Below the pieces are notes generated by a model. It searched no databases. It was not told the origin of the DNA and saw only the letters and a program-made list of their open reading frames with translations. Below are positions 11,750 through 21,605 of a DNA stretch of 64,000 bases, piece by piece. Within the stretch, counting starts at the first letter, position 1. The number at the start of each line of letters is the position of its first letter. Made by a program: the position numbers and the translations under genes. Source of the stretch: Diphasiastrum complanatum (Eukaryota; Streptophyta; Lycopodiopsida; Lycopodiales; Lycopodiaceae); NCBI GenBank assembly GCA_029204225.1, contig CM055100.1:20969589-21033588 (forward strand), given 5' to 3'.

Positions 11750-12473
11750 TGTGAACTTCTGCAACTTTGTCGCAAAGCGAAGCAAGGTGACACGAAGCGA
11801 AGTGAAGGTCGAATGGCGCACAATTCACAAAAGTCAAACATACCTTGAAAACTCTAAGACACAAAATGAAGCTAAGCTCGAAGGTCGAATGATTCAAGAA
11901 AGTCAAACATACCTCTAGGACCAAAAGACACAACACGACACAAAACGAAAAGAAAATGAAGGAAAATCTTTCGCGCAGCTAGCTGGCAGCTCAACGGGCG
12001 TGGTATCTTGTACTTCACGCTCAGCTGAAATAGTTAGCAATAATAGAAAATAACTAACTAGTGGATTAGCATTAACTACTCTTGTAATTCTCTGTTTAGC
12101 TATCTTGTAAACTCCATGCAGTGGAGATATAAATGCAATCTTGAATCAACACAAGCAAAATTTTCAGAAAAAATTTTCAAGAGAGAAAAAAAAACGAAGT
12201 AGTTGTGCATAAAAGTCTGCCAACGAGCAAAACACGGCGATAAAGTTGAGTGTCAGGCCGCCAATGAGCGAGGCACTGATCATCTCGCTCTAAAACACAA
12301 AAATTGATAATACAGTTGCTCTCTCTTGTCCATCTCTTGATTTTCGTTGTCTTGATTGCTAGAATGATTTTTGCTCTATGATCTATAGTTGCATGTCTAG
12401 GATCCTGTAGGCTTTCACGTAAGAAAACCAAAAGAAAACAATTTATTTGTGAAATCAAAATCCGTTCGCGACA
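11750..12473 (+). mobile_element. 5' LTR of copia element D (~724 bp)
   Basis: The region starts TGTGAAC right after the C linker and ends GCGACA directly before a PBS. No second copy is in the window, so the 5' boundary is inferred from the break in the C frame. It holds a TATA box at 12128. Related short repeats (AAAAGTCAAACATACCT) occur twice near 11827 and 11903. Confidence 0.65.
12128..12133 (+). promoter_or_regulatory. Probable TATA box in LTR D
   Basis: TATAAA in GGAGATATAAATGCAATC, about 345 bases before the LTR end. Its place inside the LTR suits the U3 promoter of a copia element. No transcription start can be read from the sequence. Confidence 0.4.
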
Positions 12474-12487
12474 TAGTATCAGAGCAC
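12474..12487 (+). other. Primer-binding site of element D
   Basis: TAGTATCAGAGCAC, one base from the initiator-Met tRNA complement TGGTATCAGAGCAC. A second related string, TGGTATCCGAGTGG, lies about 30 bases on (12504). Confidence 0.7.
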
Positions 12488-12567
12488 TCAAGTGTTAACG
12501 ACATGGTATCCGAGTGGTGAGATTTTTACTATTGATATCTGAACAGTGATACTCTAGGCAACACAAT

Positions 12568-13923
12568 ATGGCTACAACGATTTAGACAAGAATAGCAATC
12601 AGTCTTCATGGCAAAAACTACAGAGTGTGGAAATTCAAAATCAAAACACTTCTGAAGGGTGAAGACATCTAGTTGGTGACCGAACTCTTAGAGGTGCAGC
12701 CTCCAGAGGGAGATCCGAGGAGAGCTGAGTGGATCAGAAAGGATGAGCTTGCAATGGCGATCATCATTTCTTCCATCAATGAAGACCTACTCATGTAGAT
12801 TGAAGACTACAAAAGCAGCCATGCAGCATGGAAAAGACTAAAGCAGAAGTATGAAGTGAGAACTGTCACTTCAGTGATGCATCTTCACAATCAACTACAA
12901 TCCATATGATGGGATGACAACCAATTGGATCAGCACGTTGAGAAGATCAGAACGATCTTCGCTCAACTCGCTACATCAAGTCAGGAACACCAGGTCCCAG
13001 CACCACAACAACTGATGTACTTCATGAAGTCTCTACCTACATCCTATCAGCCATTGAGAATGCTCATACTGAGTCTACCAGATGTGACATTCGACAAAGT
13101 CGTCAGTCTTGTCGCTAATGAGAGACTGATGAGGGACGAAGGACAAGGAAGCAGTGATCAGGAGAAAACTCTCATCACAAAAGGAAAGAAGAAGAACAAG
13201 AACAAGCCCAGATTTGACAAGACAAAGTCTTCGATCAGAGGCAATGATAATCAACAATCTTCTTCCTATGATCACTGTCACAAGCCAGGACACACAGCCA
13301 ACAAATGCTGATTTAATCCAACAATAACTTGCATGCACTGCAAGAAAAAGGGGCATTCTGCATATGATTGCAAACTCAACCCAAAAAGAAAGAACAAAGC
13401 TAAAAAATCAAATGTTGCAGAGTCATTCAAGGATGCAAATAGAGGTGATGAAACTTTCACAATACTTGATGAAGCTTCAACAAGCTACACTGAACAAGAC
13501 TATGATGTAGTCATTGATTCAAGAGCAACATCACACATCACCTACAACAAAAGAATCTTGATCGACTTCAAAGAACTCGAAAACAACAGAGCAATGATTC
13601 TAGGTGATGGGAGCCGACATGATGTCAAAGGCATCGGGGCTCTACAGCTGCGAACACTGTCAGGTCAAGCAGAGTTGCCAGGAGCACTCTACGTACCCTC
13701 ACTGAGAAAAGACCTGCTATCAATCTCCAAGATGGCAGATCTTGGAATTCAAGTTTTATTCGATGGCAATACATGCCGCATGATTGAGAAAATAACAAAC
13801 AAATTGCTGACAGTTGGATGCATAGAAGGAAATCTCTACCAAGCCAAGATAGTCCGCAATTTTGATAGCATATTAAATGCATCAGAAAATGAAGATCAAC
13901 TCTGGCACATGAGAATGTATCAT
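12568..13923 (+). pseudogene. Copia Gag-protease of element D, one frame with five stops
   Basis: From the ATG at 12568 a single frame runs 452 codons with no frameshift, interrupted by stops at 12583, 12670, 12796, 12907 and 13309. It encodes a UBN2-type Gag (HAAWKRLKQKYE, HNQLQS). Two zinc knuckles follow, a damaged one near 13275-13311 and CMHCKKKGHSAYDC at 13333-13374. Then come the protease (DSRATSHIT, with the catalytic DSG altered to DSR) and the start of the pre-integrase domain (LWHMRM). All five stops can be made by G:C to A:T changes (CAG, TGG or CGA to TAG or TGA). The frame ends where the TIR element begins at 13921; integrase and RT are absent. Confidence 0.88.
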
Positions 13924-14099
13924 TAGAGAAAATATGGGCCCTATAAGAAATGCCATGTAGGAGAGAGAAAACTAACTATAAAGTAATTATAATATCATTT
14001 TCTAACTTCTTTACGCATCTGCCTGCACTACTTTTCATGTAAATTGATAAATTTTACAATTTTTAGGACAATAATGATTGTACTTTACAATCATAGAGA

Positions 14100-14530
14100 G
14101 CTATTGGTTGCTTAATCAATGAATCTATCAAGTTCTACACATTAGATCTTGATCTAGATTCGCTACACTTGGATCTAAGCAAGAGCAATGGATCAACACA
14201 TCATTTTTTAGTGAGAGCGGCCTCACACGTGTGGAGTACTTTCCATTGTACGGCCTACACCTGAAACAACAAGTACAATGATACTAGATAGCAATCATAC
14301 ATAAAAATCACAAGACAAATGACTAGAAACCTCACAAAAGTGTAGAGTGCAAAAGTCTCATCAATCTTCTTAGCAAGATGATGATCCTTTTATGGATCAA
14401 GTACATCCATGAGTCTGGTACAGTCCAGCAGGCCTTCACACGTGTGAAGAGTGCCACATCACTGAGATCTATCCATTTGATCCATCCTTGATCCTTATCC
14501 AATAGTTGACCTTCTAGAATATGACTAAAA
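14100..14530 (-). mobile_element. Copia LTR-like fragment inside the TIR element
   Basis: It contains GGCC-TCACACGTGTGG and TACGGCCT-ACAC strings, and CTTCACACGTGTGAAG at about 14431. The arrangement matches the LTRs of elements A and F. No clear ends can be drawn. It is probably the LTR of a fragment whose RT piece follows at 14640-14922. Confidence 0.45.
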
Positions 14531-14639
14531 TCCAAAAAGCTAGTCTCCTATAATATAGGAATATTCCCTACAAAATAGGATCTTTCTTTCATTACATTTG
14601 AAATATAAAGAAGGTTCATAAGCACTTAGTACAAAGCCA

Positions 14640-14922
14640 AGGGAATAGAGAAAATTATGCAACCTAGAGTACCAAGCTCTAGGTGCTTGCTTCAAGCCAT
14701 ATAGGCTCTTAGGTAGCACACCTTTTGCTCCTCACCAACCTTGATGAAGCCCTCGGGTTGCATCATGTAGATTTCCTCTTCTAAGAAGCCATTCAAGAAG
14801 GCATTTGTCACATCCATTTGGTAGAGATCCCATTTGAACAAAGTAGCAATGCAAATGATTAATCTAATAGTTACAAGCTTAGCTACACACAAGTTTTCAA
14901 CTTTGTAGATTTTTTCTCGCAC
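14640..14922 (-). pseudogene. Copia reverse transcriptase N-terminal fragment
   Basis: The minus strand encodes an RT finger/palm segment: AKLVTIR, QMDVTNAFLNG and EEIYMMQPEGFI, then a short run ending in SKHLELGT where LKQAPR-type sequence is expected. The catalytic YVDD is not present. It lies inside the TIR transposon, so it arrived there by nested insertion or capture. Confidence 0.8.
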
Positions 14923-15534
14923 TCCTTTGATATTTTCCTTGATTCCTCCTCCAAATAATGTATTCTTTGCATTGAATGTGCATTCTTATAGAACATCAAA
15001 TTCTCACAGTAACCCAAAAGGCCATTTTTACCATGACACATATAGATTATTAACTGACTCACCGAATGAAAATCTGGATGTTGCAATGAACCTGGATCAA
15101 TTGGATACAATGTTCCTGATGATCATAAATCTACATGCTTTAGCTTTTCCTCCCTGTATCGGACCATATCAGAAGTTGACAATTTCGCTTGCTTTGAATT
15201 TCTTGTCCTGAGCAGAGTATATTCCGGTGAAAGATCCACATGAAGATGATAAAGCTTTGTCATCAGTACAATAGTATAGTAACAAACAACACAATGACAA
15301 TAACAAAACTGAAGATGGTGCTAACAACTTTGCTGGAGATAGAGATGGCACTAAACACTTGTTTTTGACCCTGGAGATAGAGATGGCGTAGGCTTTGTTT
15401 CAGAAGTGTCACTCCTAATTCAATTTTTTGAGTGTTCCCAACTATTGGGAGGGAATATTTCAGCATTTTGAAAATTATATTTTAACTATGGTTAAGCACC
15501 AGTGAAGTTTGATGTGACTAAACTAAGGTGCATT
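14923..15534. other. Unassigned interior of the TIR element
   Basis: No convincing gene. It has a repeated string CTGGAGATAGAGATGGC (15339 and 15380, approximate). Short open frames here have no recognisable motifs. Confidence 0.4.
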
Positions 15535-15689
15535 CATTTACATGGAAAGTAGTGCGGGCAGATGCGTAAAGAAGTTAGAAAATGATATTATAATTACTTT
15601 ATAGTTATTTTTCTCTCTCCTATATGGCATTTCTTATAGGGCCTTCTTTGGGCCCATATTTTCTCTAATGGAAACGTCATTGTTTGACG

Positions 15690-15945
15690 TCTGACTTGGG
15701 AGCTGGCCAAATTTTGAGGACCATCTCAGTATAGACAGTGTCATTTATCTCTTTCCATTGCACACCATTGGGATTGGCCCATTTAGATGTACGAGCACCA
15801 ATTCTAGTCATCTCATTGATATCAGTTCCTTCATCTATGGCTTTCAACCACTCGTATGTTATTTTTTATCTCTCTTTGTCCATGGAGCAGCTACTTTCTT
15901 TGGAGGCCATATCACCTGCAAGGCTGCAAATCTTAAAACTCTCAT
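15690..15945 (-). pseudogene. Unrecognised host-like ORF fragment
   Basis: About 63 codons are open on the minus strand (TYEWLKAIDEGTDINEM ... WKEINDTVYTEMVLKIW). A stop lies upstream, and above that are another ~17 codons beginning after TTGCAG/GT, which looks like an acceptor-type context. The composition is protein-like and does not match gag or pol. I do not recognise the family. It lies on the same strand as the kinase-like pseudogene upstream, so it could be a later exon of that gene or an independent fragment. Confidence 0.35.
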
Positions 15946-16175
15946 ATTTTGATACTTGCAAGTAATGCATAAATTTATGATATAACTTCTAGTTTAAAAA
16001 TATCACATAATTCCACATCGGTTTAATATCACATAATTTTATATTGATTTAAACTTCAAACATATCACAAAATAAGCTTATAAAAAAATGAGTTTGCAAT
16101 CACGTTGCTTGAAAATATCACGACATGTTATATTCATTTATTGTTTCTTGACACTTGTACATAGTATCTCCAAAA

Positions 16176-16733
16176 TCAAAATGTATAAAATACAGGCATC
16201 ATTTCGGCCATTGGCCAAAGATACTGCTTTGGATGCAAGTCAAATCTCTTAAGATTATTATCTAAATCTTCTAATTTTTTTCTTGCATGCTCATCATCAA
16301 TATGATATTCTTTTGTGATGATATATATGATATGCTCTGCATTGGCTCCTGCAAGACTCTGCTTCCAACCAAGATGGTGCAACGCACAAAACTCCTCACA
16401 AAATGTGATAAGTTCAGTAATCAGCCATGCCACTGACCAAGTGTTTGTAGCTCTTGTGTACACGTGGTTGAGATCTAGCAACTCGGGAGCTAACCATGAC
16501 CTAAGCGCATGTGGGTTGTCGGATTGGTCACCCAAGATTTTTTCGATTCGTATTGAACCCTTACTAACATTCCCCAATCGATGACACCAATCCTAGGATG
16601 CAACTGGTTGGTGAAATCAATCATGACATTAGCTGCATGCAAATCGCAATGCAACAAGTATTCTTTTTTATTTTTTTCTTTCTCTATCCTCCAAAGCTTG
16701 TCCCAAGTTTCTAATTTTTTTTATCTATCCCCG
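16176..16733 (-). pseudogene. Protein-kinase-like C-lobe pseudogene
   Basis: The minus strand encodes a kinase catalytic loop HCDLHAANVMIDF (HxDLxxxN) and then GVIDWG in place of DFG. WLAPELL (the APE motif) and TNTWSVAWLITELI, matching the helix F region (DVWSFG...E), follow. A 1-nt frame change lies in the GGGG run at about 16572-16575, right after the DWG. The frame ends with a stop at 16176. The N-lobe (glycine loop, catalytic Lys) is missing. The reading frame is open back to 16733, where the TRIM LTR begins, so the TRIM appears to have landed in or beside this gene. The HCD and DWG variants mark a divergent kinase family, and I cannot give its substrate. Confidence 0.68.
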
Positions 16734-17345
16734 TGTTGGAGGATGCAAGCTACGCAGAAAGTGGCTGTGTCCGAAAAGGCACCAAAAATGAGTGCATTCG
16801 TCTCATAAGCAAATGGAGACTATAACATAACCCACATATAAGCTCATTGTAGACAATGTACCCTTGTCCCCTGGTACCAGCTCTTTTGGGGTCAAAGGAG
16901 AATGATGGCAGGTGGCTAGGCGGTGGGAATGGGATCTCGCACGCGGCCCGCAGGCACGCAAGACGGGCCACATCGTCTACGGGACCGCTCTCTGTTGCCG
17001 ACAAACTCTGAGATGGTATCAGAGCAAGTGTTCTGGTCCTGAATGAGCAAGTGGGGGTTTCCTTCGCCCTGTGCTCGCTTGAGTGGGGGTGTTGGAGGAT
17101 GCAAGCTATGCACAAAGCGGTTGCGTCCGAAAAGGCACCAAAGAAAGAGTGCATTCATCCCATAAGCAAATGGAGACTATACCAGAACCCACATATAAGC
17201 TTATTGTAGACAATGTACCCTTGTCCCCTGGTACCAGCCCTTTTGGGGTCAACCGAGAATGATGACGGGTGGCTAGGCGGTGAGGATGGAATCTCGCACA
17301 CAGCTTGCAGGTGAACCGCTCTCTGCTGCCGACAAACTCTGAGGT
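16734..17345 (+). mobile_element. TRIM: miniature LTR retrotransposon, LTRs ~255-280 bp, 76-bp interior
   Basis: Two direct repeats, 16734-17013 and 17090-~17345, both start TGTTGGAGGATGCAAGC and share GTACCCTTGTCCCCTGGTACC and GACAAACTCTGAG. Between them are TGGTATCAGAGC (17014-17025, a perfect initiator-Met PBS) and GTGGGGG (17083-17089, PPT). There is no room for coding sequence. This is the classic TRIM layout. The second repeat is followed by TGGTATCA again, so the right end may be part of a longer tandem. I see no target duplication. Confidence 0.85.
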
Positions 17346-17674
17346 GGTATCATGTTGGATTTATCTCCTTTAATATTAAGGTGCCTCCATTCATGTTGTT
17401 GTATTTTTCTTGTGTTTTCGCACAGTTTGCATATTTACATGTAAAATAAGACTGACGAATAAAACACGATTGTCTGCATAAATACAAGTAAATTTCCACA
17501 GGCAAAAAAGACGACACTGCCCTACAAATGCCAAAGGTGCCCTTAAAGAAAAAAAATGAAGGTACCTTGTAAATCAATTTTTAAGACATTTGTCAGAGTG
17601 TCACATTTTCTACATTTTCATCAACGTTAATTTCAACGAAGGCTGACGTCGCGGCCTTCTCACGCTCATCCCAT
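17346..17674. other. Unassigned AT-rich sequence
   Basis: I see no gene. The ORF-like run on the minus strand has no recognisable motif. Confidence 0.4.
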
Positions 17675-17975
17675 GCAACTATGCAATCAGATTTGACAAT
17701 GACAGCAGCCAAAGGCATCTTCGTGGGCTATGGTGAGAATAACAAAGGATATAGAGTCTTCAATACCATCACTAACAAGGTGATAGTGAGTAGGGATGTT
17801 ATTTTTTATGAAGGACATGCTTGTGATTTGGATGATAATGCTACTAATCATCTTGATGCCAAGGATCATGTTAGGATGGAGGAGGAGCTTCCAAGTGAAG
17901 AAGAACTTGAGGATCCACCTCAAGATGCAAGAACTCCAAGAACTCCAGAAAGATCTACAAGGGAAAAGAGCCATG
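17675..17975 (+). pseudogene. Copia integrase C-terminal fragment of element G
   Basis: About 95 codons: KGIFVGYGENNKGYRVF, then VSRDVIFYEGHA and an acidic Ser/Pro-rich linker (PQDARTPRTPERS). This is the end of copia integrase and the linker to RT. The frame runs into AT-rich sequence at ~17975. The RNase H fragment at 18640 is probably the same element. Confidence 0.82.
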
Positions 17976-18615
17976 TACAAATATTTTTTACAATTTTTTA
18001 TAAAGTGAATACTTTTATCTTTTAAAAAAGGATCAGTATTTTTACTAAGGATGGTTATTTTTGAAATTTGTTGATTTTTTAACATCTTTGTGTTATTTAA
18101 ATTTACTAATTATTCATATTGGTTAGTTCTACATATATTTTTTCATTTTGCACTTGAATCATTTTTTTAAGTTTACTAATTATTCATATTAGTTAGTTAG
18201 ACAAATATTTTTTAATTTTGCAATTGAATCATTTTTTTACATGCCAAAATATTAAAAATCACATCAATGTATTATATATTTCATTATTTTACAAAAAAAT
18301 CAAATATTATAATGCTCTAAAATTTTGAATTCACTTAATTTATCAGTTATTTTTCATAATAACAAATTGATCACAACTAATGTTTATATTATTTTAACAA
18401 AATGAACCTAAAATTTTAAAAATATCTAACATCACTTAGTTTAAATTTTTAATTTCTGCAAAATGCAGTATTTTACAAATCATTTTTTTTCTTCTATTTG
18501 AAGTTTCAAAATTTTTACGAAATTTTTTAATTTTATAAATCATTTTTTCTTTTATTTGAAATTTTAAAATTTGCGAAAATTTTAAAAAAAAATTAAAATC
18601 ACAAAAAAAAAAAAA
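17976..18615. other. Very AT-rich spacer
   Basis: About 640 bases of nearly pure A/T with poly-A and poly-T runs and repeats of TTACTAATTATTCATATTGGTTAG / TTAG-TTAG type. It separates two fragments of one copia element, so it is either an insertion or a decayed RT region. No coding signal. Confidence 0.6.
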
Positions 18616-18639
18616 AACAGGTCTTCTGCTCTTAAAATA

Positions 18640-19140
18640 CCTACAAACTACTAAAGACCTCTACATTTGTTATAGAGGCAGCCAATTTGTCAATATTCCT
18701 AAAGGATACATAGATGTTGATTGCGCAAGAGATGTCGATACTAAAAGATGAACTTATGACTTTGTGTTTCTCTTAGAAGGCCCAATATCTTGGAAAAGTC
18801 AAAAGCAGACCTTAGTAGCATTATCATCAATATAGAATCAAAACACATTGTTGTCACAACTGTTACTAAAGAGGCAATTTGTCTCAAAAATCTATTTCCA
18901 ATTATCAACATTTTTTAACAACAACCTACTATTTCTTATTGTAATGATCAAAGCACAATTGCACTATCTTTGAATCCAATATTTCATTTTTGAAATAAGC
19001 ATTTTGAAATCAAATACTACTTTTGAAGAGAGAAATTTTTGAACAAGACAAAGTTTATGGGAGCAAATGTCTTCACCAAGGCATTATCAAAAGACAATTA
19101 TATCATATTTAACAATATTTTAGTATAAAAATTTAAAAAA
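18640..19140 (+). pseudogene. Copia RNase H fragment of element G
   Basis: A broken frame encodes KGYIDVDCARDVDTKR, FVFLLEGPISWKSQKQ and VALSSI. These are the conserved RNase H motifs of copia (GY.DADWAGD.D.RRST, ISWKSKKQ, VALSS). Several stops follow, and residual matches continue to the end of the domain. The element's PPT follows at 19156. Confidence 0.78.
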
Positions 19141-19155
19141 ATTAGAATCGACATT

Positions 19156-19167
19156 AAGTAGGAGTGG
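19156..19167 (+). other. Polypurine tract of element G
   Basis: AAGTAGGAGTGG, 3' of the RNase H fragment and followed by TGGATTTCAATGG. This is the usual copia arrangement. Confidence 0.6.
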
Positions 19168-19924
19168 TGGATTTCAATGGCCAACTGGAAGTCAGCTTAT
19201 TAATGACTTTCTTACAAATTATACATACTTAGGAATTTTTGTAATTTTAATATTTTGGATAGAAGACCAAAGTAGAATATTGAGTACACCCCAAGAATCA
19301 AATTATAAATTGGTCATTGGCTTGGATTGAATCAAATCAGATATATTTCAATTTCTAGAGTTGAAATTGAGAGAAAAAATTGATGTACTCATTTTGACCC
19401 TACATATATTTCAATCCCAAAACTTATTTCAACCCATGAGCAGAATTATTTTATTTTGACTCAGGATTAGATCGGATCGAATTGACTACTATATGTTTCA
19501 AGCAAAGTTGAGAACTATCTACCATGTTCTTAGCGACCAAACTTCAAAGTGATGCTTATCTAACTTATAATGGATTAGGTAGCAGTGGGTAATTGTTTGT
19601 AATCATTTATCAATACTTAACTACAGATTTACAAGTAGTAGATCACTCTTATAATGTCAAGCTTAGTGTGCACTAGATGTTAGAGTAGATCCACACATTC
19701 TTCTTTATTTTGGATATTCTAATATTTTCATGGATTATTTTGCTTTATCTGAATATACAAGTTCTTGTCTCTTATCATTGATTGCATCTTCGTTCAATTG
19801 TTATGGAATTATATACATTTTTCTTCATAAAACTTGCTAGCTAATTGCCACACCACAAATCTTGGACCTCATTAAGCTTTTGTTACCAATGTCCATGAAT
19901 TCTCAATCTTTCAGTTAGCCGAAT
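19168..19924 (+). mobile_element. Probable 3' LTR of element G
   Basis: It starts with TG directly after the PPT. There is no second copy in the window, so the right end is set only by the start of the next recognisable repeat (19925). It contains no coding sequence. Confidence 0.45.
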
Positions 19925-20322
19925 AAGCTCTATTTGAGAAATCACTCTATTTTTGTGTGTTCCCATTGGAAGATGCATAGCTTGAGGGAAGGTGCTCGGG
20001 TCTCCTCTTGTCTCCTTTCGTTGGTTTTAATTGTGGCATGTTTTGCATTCTATCATTCTCAATCCCTTTGGGTGTTAATCTAGGATTTAGTCTAATCACC
20101 TTGCTAGTTGGGTAAGCCTTAGTAAGGTTTTGTATTTTGTCATCTTAGGTAGTTTCATTTTTGTTCCAAGCACTAGTTGGGTAAGCCTTAGTGCTTCGTC
20201 ATTATTCTTTATTTCCAGATTCTCGTTTGAAGCTTGGTAAGAAAGTGGACAATCATCTCTATACTACACCGCATCATGAGTAGATCTAACTAACATACAC
20301 AAACCATATTTACTTCCAACAA
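19925..20322 (+). mobile_element. LTR fragment of the H (gypsy-type) family, plus orientation
   Basis: It is the inverted counterpart of 22752-23175 (TTTACTTCCAACA at the end equals TGTTGGAAGTAAA read backwards). The LTR therefore points the opposite way to element H. No PBS follows, so it is an isolated fragment. Confidence 0.75.
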
Positions 20323-20372
20323 TCTTATTTACTATACCTTCAACATGATTTTTCACTCTAGTTTAGAGTGAA

Positions 20373-20635
20373 TGTAGTGATGTTACTAGCCTCTTGATCT
20401 ATGTTGATGACATGATTTTGAGTGCTAACAATAACCAAGATATAATGGATATCAAGATAGCTCTCAAAAAGGAGTTTGAGATCCAAGATGTTGGTTTACT
20501 TAACTATATTTTAGGAATAGAGATAAGTAGTACTTCTAAAACTACTTTCATTTGTCAAGAGAACTCTCCTAATTCTAATATTAAGATATTCAAATGGATG
20601 ATTTCAAGTTTGTTTCTACACCTATAAATCTAAAA
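20373..20635 (+). pseudogene. Copia RT palm fragment
   Basis: It encodes LIYVDDMILS, with the intact catalytic YVDD, then FEIQDVGLLNYILGIEI, which is the connection after the palm. About 75 codons are open. It is truncated on both sides, between two pieces of H-family LTR. Confidence 0.85.
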
Positions 20636-20684
20636 TAAAACTAACTATAAGAGGTAATAAAAGATCCTTCAACAATTTAGCATA

Positions 20685-20998
20685 ATCTCAAAGTGTTGTT
20701 TACAAGGCAAATACCTCTCCTTTTATAGCAAGGAGGGTCTTCCATAAGTATCCACTAACTTATGGGACTAATCTATTTCTAGCCTTTCTAGAACTTCTAA
20801 CTTAGGATTTAGAACTTCAAAGTTCTTAACTCAGGAAAACTTAAGACAAAATATTTCTAATTTTAAGTTTCCTAAGTCTAATTTCTAAATCTAAGTTTAA
20901 GCTATTTTATTATTATTTAAGCTTCTACTCATGGGCTTACAAAACACATGCCCCGGAGATTTATTTCTCTCTTTTTTATTTTTCTATGTGTTAGCACA
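20685..20998 (-). mobile_element. 3' LTR of element H, truncated
   Basis: It repeats ~23187-23559 in the same orientation and shares CTCCTTTTAT-GCAAGGAGGGTC and GTGTTAGCACA at the right end. It lacks the distal half of the LTR and a ~60-bp segment present in the other copy. Confidence 0.82.
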
Positions 20999-21002
20999 GA
21001 TG

Positions 21003-21013
21003 CCCCCCTCCTC
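21003..21013 (-). other. Polypurine tract of element H
   Basis: The minus strand reads GAGGAGGGGGG just upstream of the LTR start TGTGCTAACA. Confidence 0.7.
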
Positions 21014-21071
21014 ATTGGATTGGTGGTCCCACACCAATCGAAGCTTTTTCATCCTGGATCTTTTGTGCTTC

Positions 21072-21461
21072 TTAGAGGCGTGATTGTTGTTGGCGGATCT
21101 GATAGATTTTATTGCCAATGCCTTCCATCATTTGCCAACGCAATTTATTAAGGAAGGATAGTTCTTTGTAGTAATGCAACATGCCTTGCAAGAAGCCATG
21201 GATCTTCCAGAGTTCCACCATATCGACGTGCAATGTTGAAGTGAGGGCGACATGGTAATAAAGGCAGGCCACATTGATGTGATCTATTTTAGTCTGCAAG
21301 GGCTTGTTGATATCAATGGCAATTGGTGGGAGGCCTCTATCCCAATAGCCATTGAGTTTTGCCAAGAAAGCAACCAGGCGACAATTATCTGCAAAGTAGC
21401 GCACAACCCGATCCGGGTTGTCATGATGTTTCTGGTGAAAGACACGACAATTGATAATCAT
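21072..21461 (-). CDS. Element H downstream ORF, unknown
   Basis: 129 codons on the minus strand between the Pro-rich ORF and the PPT. Visible features are a His-rich start (FHQKHHDNPDRVV), an aromatic-rich middle (YWDRGLPPIAIDI) and helical C-terminal half. No gag, pol or envelope motif is seen. It may be the tail of Gag or a filler sequence of a non-autonomous element. I do not recognise it. Confidence 0.3.
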   Translation of the reverse strand: MIINCRVFHQKHHDNPDRVVRYFADNCRLVAFLAKLNGYWDRGLPPIAIDINKPLQTKIDHINVACLYYHVALTSTLHVDMVELWKIHGFLQGMLHYYKELSFLNKLRWQMMEGIGNKIYQIRQQQSRL

Positions 21462-21605
21462 GTCGTCTGCGGGACTGCCGGTATGTACACTAGTTAGCTT
21501 GGGCTAGTAAATCTTGTTTTTCTACTTTGTGATTGAAAATGGTTCTCTACGTGCCACCAGGTAATAATATGGATTGATGCGCATGTATGTCGAGACTTCG
21601 AGATA

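Larger units (their letters stand above)
13921..15670. mobile_element. TIR DNA transposon (non-autonomous), ~1.75 kb with ~125-bp terminal inverted repeats
   Basis: 13921-14044 is repeated in inverted orientation at 15535-15670. Both ends begin CATTAGAGAAAATATGGGCC, and the match runs inwards to CATGTAAAT with an 11-bp indel. The element cuts off the Gag-protease frame of element D. The interior holds copia LTR-like and RT pieces but no transposase. The ends resemble those of the larger element at 44917-47418 and the MITE at 49531. I could not find a clean target duplication; TCATT occurs near both ends. The superfamily is uncertain. Confidence 0.82.

Noticed and set aside
16750-17158. Two overlapping minus-strand frames of 80-134 codons
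   Set aside because: They lie within the TRIM repeats, and the repeat structure explains the sequence. No codon pattern supports a gene.
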